DNA of 64,000 bases from Flavobacteriales bacterium (GTDB lineage Bacteria; Bacteroidota; Bacteroidia; Flavobacteriales_F; PHOS-HE28), in assembly GCA_030584065.1 (NCBI GenBank), contig CP129489.1, forward strand, positions 2,089,497 through 2,153,496, written 5' to 3'. Below, one piece after another: positions 47,470 to 54,805 of this stretch (position 1 is the stretch's first letter; each line of letters begins with the position of its first letter). The position numbers were made by a program, and so were the translations under genes. A model generated the notes under the pieces. It ran no database searches. It saw only the letters and a list, made by a program, of their open reading frames with translations, and had not been told where the DNA came from.

Positions 47470-48768
47470 ATGATCCAGCGGTTGTCCCCTTCGCGCACCC
47501 ATGCCGCCATCGCCCTCACCATGGCGGCCGTTCCCGCCATGGCGCAGGTGAACACGGGGTGCATCAACCAGCTCACGGGGCAGGACTGCCGCAAGGGCGT
47601 CCTCAACACCATCACCACCGCGGTGCCCTTCCTGATGATCTCGGTGGACAGCAGGGCCGGGGGCATGGGGGATGCCGGCGTTGCGGTGTCGCCGGATGCG
47701 AACGCCATCCACTGGAATCCATCGAAGCTGGCCTTCGCCGACCAGGACGGCGAGTTCATGATGAGCTACAGCCCCTGGCTGCGCAACCTGGTGCCGGACA
47801 TGAGCCTCGCCTATCTGGCGGGTTACAAGCGGCTGGCCAACAAGCGCAGCGCCATCGGCGCCAGCCTGCGCTACTTCAACCTGGGCAGCATCACCTTCAC
47901 CGACATCAACGGCTCCACCATCCGCGACTTCAAGCCGGCCGAGTTCGCGCTGGATGTGGCCTTCGCCCAGCAGTTCGGCGAGAACTTCTCCGGCGGCATC
48001 GCCATCCGGTACATCAACAGCAACCTCACGGGCGGGATCAGCGTGCAGGGCGCCAACTCGAAGGCCGGGCAGAGCGTGGCCGCAGACGTCTCCTTCTTCT
48101 ACCGCAAGCCGGAGATGCGGCTGGGCGACAAGGATGCCACCTTCGCCTTCGGCCTGAACATCTCTAATGTGGGGGCGAAGATGTCCTACACCTCCTCGGC
48201 CAACCAGGACTTCATCCCCATCAACCTGCGCCTGGGGCCCTGCTTCACGCTCGACCTGGACGAGTACAACAGCCTCACGCTGAACATCGATGCGAACAAG
48301 CTGCTGGTGCCCACCCCGCCCGTATACGACCCCAGCGGCGCCATCGACCCGGTGACCAATGAGCGCGCCGTGGTCAGCGGCCGCAACCCCAACGTGGGCG
48401 TGGCCGAGGGCATCTTCGGCAGCTTCAGCGACGCCCCCGGCGTGGTGACCGTCGACCCCAGCGACAGCAGCTTCACCATCCTCTCGGGCAGCAAGTTCCG
48501 CGAGGAGATGCAGGAGATCAATCTCGGCGGCGGCCTGGAGTACTGGTATGCCAAGCAATTCGCCTTCCGCACCGGCTATTTCTACGAGAACTTCAACAAG
48601 GGCAACCGGCAGTACTTCACCTTGGGCCTGGGCCTGCGTTACAGCAAGTTCGCGCTGGACATGAGCTACCTCATCGCCAACACGCAGCGCAGCCCCCTGG
48701 CCAACACGCTGCGCTTCACGCTCGGCTTCCGCTTCGACGGCAAGGGCGAGAAGAAGAAGACCGAGTGA
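47470..48768 (+). CDS. porV: T9SS outer-membrane protein PorV (LptO)
   Basis: The 432-residue protein has a signal peptide ending PAMAQ. A mature segment with TAVPFLMISVDSRAGGMGDAGVA and AIHWNPSKLAFADQDG matches PorV/LptO, and the body is a 14-strand FadL-like barrel with a conserved end (LGFRFDGKGEKK). PorV shuttles cargo from the SprA/Sov translocon to PorU. It directly follows porU, as in other T9SS bacteria. Its stop overlaps the ispF start by one base (TGATG). Confidence 0.93.
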   Translation: MIQRLSPSRTHAAIALTMAAVPAMAQVNTGCINQLTGQDCRKGVLNTITTAVPFLMISVDSRAGGMGDAGVAVSPDANAIHWNPSKLAFADQDGEFMMSYSPWLRNLVPDMSLAYLAGYKRLANKRSAIGASLRYFNLGSITFTDINGSTIRDFKPAEFALDVAFAQQFGENFSGGIAIRYINSNLTGGISVQGANSKAGQSVAADVSFFYRKPEMRLGDKDATFAFGLNISNVGAKMSYTSSANQDFIPINLRLGPCFTLDLDEYNSLTLNIDANKLLVPTPPVYDPSGAIDPVTNERAVVSGRNPNVGVAEGIFGSFSDAPGVVTVDPSDSSFTILSGSKFREEMQEINLGGGLEYWYAKQFAFRTGYFYENFNKGNRQYFTLGLGLRYSKFALDMSYLIANTQRSPLANTLRFTLGFRFDGKGEKKKTE

Positions 48769-49268
48769 TGGCGGAGCCGGGCACGCCCACCTTCCGCATC
48801 GGACTGGGCTATGACATCCATCGGCTGGCCGAGGGCCGGGAGCTGTGGCTCGGAGGCATCCGCCTCGAGCACCACGTCGGATTGGATGGCCATTCGGACG
48901 CCGATGTGCTGCTGCACGCCGTGTGCGATGCCCTGCTGGGGGCCATTGGGCTGGGCGACATCGGGCAGCATTTCCCCAATACCGACCCGGCCTGGAAGGG
49001 CGCGGACAGCAAGCGGCTCCTCGGGGCCGTGGTGGGCATGCTGCATGCGCGCGGCTGGCGGGTGGGCAACGTGGACTGCACCCTGGTGATGGAGCGGCCG
49101 AAGATCCTGCCGCATGTGCCTGCCATGCGCGCCGCGATGGCCCCGTTGCTGGGCATTGCCGAGGACGCCGTGAGCGTGAAGGCCACCACCAACGAACGCG
49201 TCGGGTTCGTGGGCCGGGAGGAGGGCGCTTGCGCCTATGCCGTGGCCCTGGTGCACCGCGCTGGCTGA
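48768..49268 (+). CDS. ispF: 2-C-methyl-D-erythritol 2,4-cyclodiphosphate synthase
   Basis: The protein is 166 residues from the ATG at 48768. Zinc ligands D16, H18 (GYDIHRL) and H50 (DADVLLHAVCDALLG) match the family, as do FPNTDPAWKGADS and the end motif VSVKATTNERVGFVGREEG. It makes the cyclic diphosphate of the MEP isoprenoid pathway, so this organism probably uses that pathway. The GTG three bases upstream is an alternative start. It is coupled to porV by a one-base overlap, a position without an obvious functional link. Confidence 0.95.
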   Translation: MAEPGTPTFRIGLGYDIHRLAEGRELWLGGIRLEHHVGLDGHSDADVLLHAVCDALLGAIGLGDIGQHFPNTDPAWKGADSKRLLGAVVGMLHARGWRVGNVDCTLVMERPKILPHVPAMRAAMAPLLGIAEDAVSVKATTNERVGFVGREEGACAYAVALVHRAG

Positions 49269-49290
49269 GCGCGGCGTGCGCGCGGCTGGG

Positions 49291-49298
49291 TAGATTCG
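49291..49298 (+). promoter_or_regulatory. -7 box immediately before the RmlD-like gene
   Basis: TAGATTCG matches TAnnTTTG with one mismatch and ends only 4 nt before the ATG at 49303, which would make the transcript leaderless. Confidence 0.35.
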
Positions 49299-49302
49299 CC
49301 GC

Positions 49303-50202
49303 ATGCGCATCCTCATCACCGGCTCGAACGGGCTGCTCGGCCAGAAGCTCGTAGCGGCGCTCCGCAACGACCCCGGAACGGAACTCATCGCCACGAGCCG
49401 CGGTGCCGACCGGACGCCCGTACCGCTCGGCGACCGCTACCGGGCGATGGACATCACCGTCCAGGCCGAAGTGGACCGCGTCTTCGACGCCGTTCGTCCA
49501 GAGGCGGTGATCCATGCTGCAGCCATGACGAACGTGGATGCGTGCGAGACCGATCCTGAGGCGTGCCGCCTGCAGAACGTGACCGCCACGCAGCACCTGG
49601 TGGATGCGGCGAAGCGCCACGGCAGCCATTTCATCTTCCTGAGCACCGACTTCATCTTCGATGGCCTCGATGGGCCGTACCGCGAGGAGGACGCGGCCGC
49701 TCCGCTGAGCGTCTACGGGCACAGCAAACTCGAGGGCGAGCGCATCGTGATGGGCGCGGGCCTTGCGAAGTGGGCCATTGCGCGCACCATCATCGTCTTC
49801 GGCGTGGCGCCCGGCCTGAGCCGGGGCAATGTGGTGCTCTGGGCCAAGGGCGCGCTTGAGAAGGGCCAGCCGATCAAGGTGGTGGACGATCAATGGCGCA
49901 TGCCCACACTGGCCGAGGACCTGGCCGATGGCTGCATCCGCATCGCCAAGCGCGGCGCCACCGGCATCTACAACCTGAGCGGTCCGGATGGCATGAGCAT
50001 ACTTGAGCTCGTTACGCGGGTAGGCCGCTTCTTCAACCTGGACACCTCTTTGGTGACACCGGTGAAGAGCGATGCGCTGGGCCAGCCCGCCAAGCGGCCT
50101 CCACGAACGGGCTTCGTGCTCGACAAGGCGCGCCGCGACCTCGGCTACGCACCGCACGGATTCGAGGATGGCCTGGCGGTGGTGCGCGACCAGCTGAAGT
50201 GA
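49303..50202 (+). CDS. RmlD-like sugar-nucleotide reductase (extended SDR)
   Basis: The 299-residue protein has an NAD(P) Rossmann start MRILITGSNGLLGQKLVAAL, the AAAMTNVDACETDPE segment, a catalytic YGHSKLEGE (YxxxK) and a Ser-containing strand (FIFLSTDFIFDG). The substrate-binding part has NVVLWAKGALEKGQPI and QWRMPTLAEDLADG. This is the RmlD/dTDP-4-dehydrorhamnose reductase branch of the extended SDR family. No other rhamnose gene is nearby, so the substrate could be another 4-keto sugar nucleotide. Confidence 0.75.
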   Translation: MRILITGSNGLLGQKLVAALRNDPGTELIATSRGADRTPVPLGDRYRAMDITVQAEVDRVFDAVRPEAVIHAAAMTNVDACETDPEACRLQNVTATQHLVDAAKRHGSHFIFLSTDFIFDGLDGPYREEDAAAPLSVYGHSKLEGERIVMGAGLAKWAIARTIIVFGVAPGLSRGNVVLWAKGALEKGQPIKVVDDQWRMPTLAEDLADGCIRIAKRGATGIYNLSGPDGMSILELVTRVGRFFNLDTSLVTPVKSDALGQPAKRPPRTGFVLDKARRDLGYAPHGFEDGLAVVRDQLK

Positions 50203-50262
50203 CGCCGGCTACGGCTTGCTTCTTCTCGGGGCGCGGCTATCTTGGCCAGCCTATCCCAACCG

Positions 50263-51939
50263 ATGGCGGCACAACAGAAGGAATCCTGGGGAACCCGCGT
50301 GGGCCTCATCCTGGCCATGGCGGGCAACGCCGTGGGCCTTGGCAACTTCCTGCGCTTCCCCGTGCAGGCGGTGAACAACGGGGGCGGCGCCTTCATCATC
50401 CCCTATCTGGTGTGCTTCCTGCTCATGGGCATCCCGCTGCTGTGGATCGAATGGAGCATGGGGCGCTTCGGCGGGAAGCACCGCAACCACAGCACGCCGT
50501 TCATCCTCGATACGATGACGAAGCGGGCCTTCTGGAAATACTTCGGTGTGTTCGGCATCTTCACCAACATCGCCGTGGCGGCCTATTACTGCTACATCGA
50601 GAGCTGGACCATGAGCTACGTGTGGCACAGCATCGCCGGCACCTTCAATGGCCTGAGCCAGGCCCAGGTGGCGCAGTTCTTCACCGATTACGTGGACATC
50701 GGGATCACGCACTCGGGCATCCCCTACGAGGCGGTGGTCTTCTACGTGCTCTGCCTGCTGCTCAACACGTGGATCCTCTCGCGCGGGCTAGCCGGCGTTG
50801 AGCGGGCGGCCAAGATCGGCATGCCCCTGCTCATCCTTTTCGGGGTCTTCCTGGCGCTGCGCGGTGTCACCCTGGGCACCAGCGGCGCCTCGGCGGAGGT
50901 GCCCGATGCCAGTGCCTGGGATGGCCTCAATTTCCTGTGGACGCCGCAGTTCAGCAGCCTGAGCGACCCGAAGGTGTGGCTGGCGGCCGCGGGGCAGATC
51001 TTCTTCACGCTCAGCGTGGGCATGGGCACCATCCATTGCTACGCCGCCTACGTGAAGAGCAAGGACGACATCGCGCTGAATGCGGTGAGCGCAGGCTTCA
51101 TGAACGAGTTCGTGGAAGTGGTGCTGGGCAGCCTCATCGTCATCCCCATTGCGGCCGGCTACCTGGGCCTCGACTGGGTGAAGGAGAACGCGGGCTTCGG
51201 CATGGCCTTCCAGACCATGCCCTTCCTCTTCGAGAAATGGGGGCCCTTCCTGAGCATGGCGGCAGGCGTCATGTGGTTCGGCCTGCTCTTCTTCGCCGGC
51301 ATCACCTCCTCACTGGCCATGGGCACGCCCTGGATGGGCTTCATGCGCGATGAGTTCGGCTGGGGCCGTACGAAGGGCGCGTGGAGCTTCGGCCTCATCG
51401 TGCTGCTGCTCGGGCTGCCCACGGTGCTGTTCTTCCAGGAGGGCGTCTTCGGCGAGTACGACTATTGGGCCGGCACGGTGAGCCTGGTGGTGTTCGCGCT
51501 GGCGGAGACGGTGCTCTTCGCCTGGGTGTTCGGCATGGACCGGGGCTGGAAGGAACTGATGTCGGGGTCCGACCTGAAGGTGCCCCCGTTCTACCGCTTC
51601 ATCATCAAATACATCACCCCCGCCATGCTGCTGGTGGTGTTCCTGGCGTCGGTGTTCACCCCGGCCGGCAACGAATGGTCAGCAGCCCTCAGCAGCCTCT
51701 TCAGCGGCAACGGCTGGCCGCTCGACAACGGGTCCATCATCAAGACCATCGCCAACTCGGGATTGCACGAGCAGCTGGCCGCAGCCACCGATGCCGGCGA
51801 GATCCAGCGGCTGAACGACCGGCTCTTCTACACCAACCTGGCACGCGTGATGCTCCTGCTCACCTTCACCGGGCTGGCCGTGCTCGTCTACGTGGCCAGC
51901 CTGCGCCGCCTCCGAACCGCCAAATACGCCCGTGCATGA
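50263..51939 (+). CDS. Sodium:neurotransmitter symporter family (NSS/SNF) transporter
   Basis: The protein is 558 residues from the ATG at 50263. TM1 carries the NSS signature GLILAMAGNAVGLGNFLRFP, with the following NNGGGAFIIPY helix; 12 or so hydrophobic segments follow, including the TM6-type VGMGTIHCYAAY and TM8-type GITSSLAMGTPW regions. The family imports amino acids with sodium; the substrate is not evident. The TTG at 50242 is a less likely start. Its stop overlaps the 47-residue downstream gene by 4 bp (ATGA). Confidence 0.9.
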   Translation: MAAQQKESWGTRVGLILAMAGNAVGLGNFLRFPVQAVNNGGGAFIIPYLVCFLLMGIPLLWIEWSMGRFGGKHRNHSTPFILDTMTKRAFWKYFGVFGIFTNIAVAAYYCYIESWTMSYVWHSIAGTFNGLSQAQVAQFFTDYVDIGITHSGIPYEAVVFYVLCLLLNTWILSRGLAGVERAAKIGMPLLILFGVFLALRGVTLGTSGASAEVPDASAWDGLNFLWTPQFSSLSDPKVWLAAAGQIFFTLSVGMGTIHCYAAYVKSKDDIALNAVSAGFMNEFVEVVLGSLIVIPIAAGYLGLDWVKENAGFGMAFQTMPFLFEKWGPFLSMAAGVMWFGLLFFAGITSSLAMGTPWMGFMRDEFGWGRTKGAWSFGLIVLLLGLPTVLFFQEGVFGEYDYWAGTVSLVVFALAETVLFAWVFGMDRGWKELMSGSDLKVPPFYRFIIKYITPAMLLVVFLASVFTPAGNEWSAALSSLFSGNGWPLDNGSIIKTIANSGLHEQLAAATDAGEIQRLNDRLFYTNLARVMLLLTFTGLAVLVYVASLRRLRTAKYARA

Positions 51940-52079
51940 ACAGCGATGCACTCTTCCTCATGGTGGCGACGCAGCTCACGGTGATCGCCATCACCGGCTA
52001 TTTCTTCGTGCGCGTGCTGATGACGCCGCCCAAGAAGGAGCCGGACAGCTATTCGGAGAACGACGAGGCGGACCGCTAG
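51936..52079 (+). CDS. Small NSS-transporter partner (MetS-like, 47 aa)
   Basis: This 47-residue single-span membrane protein starts at the ATG overlapping the symporter stop codon (ATGA). The hydrophobic helix spans about residues 5-28 (ALFLMVATQLTVIAITGYFF), followed by a Pro/acidic tail (PPKKEPDSYSENDEADR). Its size, topology and strict coupling recall MetS, the small subunit required by the NSS methionine importer MetP of Corynebacterium. It may therefore be a required subunit of this transporter; sequence similarity to MetS was not tested. Confidence 0.6.
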   Translation: MNSDALFLMVATQLTVIAITGYFFVRVLMTPPKKEPDSYSENDEADR

Positions 52080-52088
52080 CCCATCGCC

Positions 52089-53111
52089 ATGGCACGCCCG
52101 CCCGAACGGCAGCGCGAGCGCAGCTCCTTCTCGCGCAGGCCACTGCGGGAGCAGTTGAAAAGCCTGTTCCTGCTGCACACGGCAGAGCGCCGGGGGAATG
52201 CGGCGCTGATCATCATCCTCCTGGCGGTCTGCGGCGCCTATGCGCATCAGCGCTGGTTCCATGAACCCGATACGCGCGCGCTCGATCCCATCCGGGCGCA
52301 GCTGGATGCCTGGCTGGCCGGACGGGATTCGGTGAGCGCACCGGCGGCGGAAGTCCCGGAACTGTTCCTGTTCGACCCGAACGAACTGGACCGCCCGGGG
52401 TGGCGTCGCCTGGGCCTGAGCGACCGCCAGATCGATGGCATCGAGCGCTGGCGCAGCAAGGGCGGCCGCTTCCGCACCAAGGCTGACCTTGGGCGCATGT
52501 ACAGCTTGCGGCCGGCGCAGTTCGAGCAGCTCCGCCCATACATCGACCTGCCCGACAGCCTTCCCCGGAAGGGACGCGCAGGGAACGGAGCGCAGGAGCG
52601 CGCACCAGTGGGCGCAGGGAGCACCGACCAGGAGCCACGGGCAGCGGCCATCGGGCCTGAAGGGACAGCCCTGCGGGACCTTCGCCCGGAAAGAGGCGGC
52701 CTGCGCCGAAAGCTGGAGGTGAATTCAGCTGACACCGCTGCACTCATCGCGTTGCCCGGCATCGGACCCGCATTCGCGCGCGGCATCGTCAAGTACCGGG
52801 AGCGGCTCGGCGGCTACCACTCGCTCGACCAGCTCGCAGAGGTCTATGTGCTCAAGGACAAGCCCGATGCCGTGCTCCGGCTGAAGGAGCTCCTGGTGGC
52901 CGACACGCTGATGATCCGGCGCATACCGCTCAATTCCTGCACCGTGGAGGAACTCGCCGCCCATCCCTACGTGACCTGGAAGCTCGCCAAGCCGATCGTG
53001 GCCTACCGCCAGCACCACGGGCCCTTCAGGAACGTGGACGGCCTGCGCGCCATTCCCCTGATCGACGAGGCCCTCTGCCGTAAACTTGCGCCCTACCTGA
53101 CGCTGGAGTGA
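52089..53111 (+). CDS. Membrane-anchored helix-hairpin-helix protein (ComEA-like repeats)
   Basis: The 340-residue protein has a basic N-terminus (RPPERQRERSSFSRRPLRE), one transmembrane helix (about residues 38-51, AALIIILLAVCGAYA) and several helix-hairpin-helix units: one around RLGLSDRQIDGIERWRSKGG, a strong one at VNSADTAALIALPGIGPAFARGIVKYRE, and a last one near TWKLAKPIVAYRQHHG. Between about residues 158 and 206 lies a low-complexity Gly/Arg/Pro-rich spacer. ComEA-type HhH proteins bind DNA in the periplasm during uptake; this one may do so, but other roles are possible. Its stop overlaps the apt start (GTGA). Confidence 0.75.
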   Translation: MARPPERQRERSSFSRRPLREQLKSLFLLHTAERRGNAALIIILLAVCGAYAHQRWFHEPDTRALDPIRAQLDAWLAGRDSVSAPAAEVPELFLFDPNELDRPGWRRLGLSDRQIDGIERWRSKGGRFRTKADLGRMYSLRPAQFEQLRPYIDLPDSLPRKGRAGNGAQERAPVGAGSTDQEPRAAAIGPEGTALRDLRPERGGLRRKLEVNSADTAALIALPGIGPAFARGIVKYRERLGGYHSLDQLAEVYVLKDKPDAVLRLKELLVADTLMIRRIPLNSCTVEELAAHPYVTWKLAKPIVAYRQHHGPFRNVDGLRAIPLIDEALCRKLAPYLTLE

Positions 53112-53641
53112 CCCCGCTGCGCAATCAATTGGAAGCCGCCATCCGTGCGGTACCCGATTTCCCCAAGCCGGGCATCCTGTTCCGTGACATCACGCCGGTG
53201 CTGGAGAACCCGCTGCTCTGCAAGGCGGTCACCGAGGGCTTCCGCGAGCAGCTGATCGACACGCCCATCGATGCCATCGCAGGCATCGAGAGCCGGGGCT
53301 TCCTCTTCGGCATGCCGCTCGCGCTTGCGCTGGGCGTCCCCTTCCTCACGGTGCGGAAGAAGGGCAAGCTGCCGTGGAAGACCGTGAGCCACAAGTACGA
53401 CCTGGAGTACGGCAGCGCCGAGGTGGAGATGCACGTGGGCAGCGTCCGCCCCGGCATGCGCGTGCTGGTGCACGACGACCTGCTCGCGACCGGCGGCACC
53501 GCTGCCGCCGCCGCTGAGCTGGTGCGCATGCAGGGGGGCAACGTGGCGGGCTTCTCCTTCCTGATCGAACTGTCCTTCCTCAACGGGCTTCGGAAGCTCG
53601 AACCTTACAACGCCAAGGTGGTTACCTTGATGACCTACTGA
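53108..53641 (+). CDS. apt: Adenine phosphoribosyltransferase
   Basis: The protein has 177 residues with a GTG start overlapping the upstream stop. The 13-residue PRPP motif is [13 protein letters not shown], with the hood region [20 protein letters not shown] and [16 protein letters not shown]. It converts adenine and PRPP to AMP in purine salvage. It ends 4 bp before the acyl-CoA dehydrogenase start. Confidence 0.95.
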   Translation: MTPLRNQLEAAIRAVPDFPKPGILFRDITPVLENPLLCKAVTEGFREQLIDTPIDAIAGIESRGFLFGMPLALALGVPFLTVRKKGKLPWKTVSHKYDLEYGSAEVEMHVGSVRPGMRVLVHDDLLATGGTAAAAAELVRMQGGNVAGFSFLIELSFLNGLRKLEPYNAKVVTLMTY

Positions 53642-53645
53642 CCCC

Positions 53646-54791
53646 ATGGAATTCGCAACGACCGAGAGCCAATCGATGATCGCGCAGGCCGTGCGCGATC
53701 TCTGCGAGCGCGAACTGCGGCCCCACGTGATGGCGTGGGACGAGGCGCAGCACATGCCCATCAGCCTGTTCAAGGAGCACTTCGGCCCGGCCGGGATGCT
53801 GGGCGTACTGGTGCCCGAAGCCTACGGCGGCGCCGGACTGGGCTATTTCGAGTACATCGCCACCATCGTGGAGACGGCCCGCATCTGCGGGAGCGTAGGC
53901 CTGAGCGTGGCCGCGCACAACAGCCTCTGCACGGGCCACATCCTGGCATTCGGCAACGAGGAGCAGAAGCGCAAGTGGCTGCCCAAGCTGGCCACCGGCC
54001 AGTGGCTGGGCGGATGGGCGCTCACCGAGCCCAACACGGGCAGCGATGCCATGCGCATGAAGTGCACGGCGCGCAAGGAAGGGAACGAATGGGTGCTGAA
54101 CGGCACCAAGTGCTGGATCACGCACGGCATCAGCAGCGACGTCGTCGTCGCCATCGTGCGCACGGGCGAGCTGCTCGACAGCAAGGGCATGACCGCCTTC
54201 GTCATCGAGCGCGGCACGCCGGGGCTGAAGGCGGGCAAGAAGGAGAACAAGCTGGGCATGCGCGCCAGCGAGACGGCCGAGGTGATCTTCGAGGAGTGCC
54301 GCGTGCCGGAAGAGAACATCCTGGGCAGCGTGGGCGAAGGCTTCCAGCAGGCCATGAAGATCCTCGACGGCGGGCGCATCAGCATCGCCGCGCTCAGCCT
54401 GGGCATCGCCAAGGGCGCCTACGACGCCAGCGTGAAATACGCCAAGGAGCGCGAGCAATTCGGCCAGCCCATCGCCAACTTCCAGGCCATCGCCTTCAAG
54501 CTGGCGGACATGGCCACGCGGATCGAAGCCGCTGAACTGCTCACCCTGCAGGCTGCGGACCTGAAGAACCGCGGCAGGAAGATGACCAAGGAGAGCGCCA
54601 TGGCCAAGTACTACGCCAGCGAGGTGGCGGTGTGGGCCAGCAACGAAGCGGTGCAGATCTTCGGCGGGTACGGCTACACCAAGGACTTCCCCGTGGAGAA
54701 GTTCTACCGCGACAGCAAGCTGTGCACCATCGGCGAGGGGACCAGCGAGATCCAGAAGCTCGTGATCAGCCGGAACGTGCTCAAGGGCTGA
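53646..54791 (+). CDS. Acyl-CoA dehydrogenase (short/medium-chain type)
   Basis: This 381-residue flavoprotein has the full three-domain layout: an N-terminal helical domain ([14 protein letters not shown]), a middle domain with [15 protein letters not shown] and [13 protein letters not shown], and a C-terminal helical domain. [21 protein letters not shown] and [21 protein letters not shown] are conserved, with catalytic Glu364 in IGEGTSEIQ. The placement of that glutamate is that of short/medium-chain enzymes such as butyryl-CoA dehydrogenase. It introduces the trans-2 double bond in fatty-acid or branched-acid breakdown; electron-transfer flavoprotein genes are not nearby. Confidence 0.93.
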   Translation: MEFATTESQSMIAQAVRDLCERELRPHVMAWDEAQHMPISLFKEHFGPAGMLGVLVPEAYGGAGLGYFEYIATIVETARICGSVGLSVAAHNSLCTGHILAFGNEEQKRKWLPKLATGQWLGGWALTEPNTGSDAMRMKCTARKEGNEWVLNGTKCWITHGISSDVVVAIVRTGELLDSKGMTAFVIERGTPGLKAGKKENKLGMRASETAEVIFEECRVPEENILGSVGEGFQQAMKILDGGRISIAALSLGIAKGAYDASVKYAKEREQFGQPIANFQAIAFKLADMATRIEAAELLTLQAADLKNRGRKMTKESAMAKYYASEVAVWASNEAVQIFGGYGYTKDFPVEKFYRDSKLCTIGEGTSEIQKLVISRNVLKG

Positions 54792-54805
54792 CCGCACCCA
54801 CCGCC

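Noticed and set aside
47056..50157. 1033-codon minus-strand frame opposite porU end, porV, ispF and the reductase gene
   Set aside because: It spans four well-supported plus-strand genes and has no recognisable domain.
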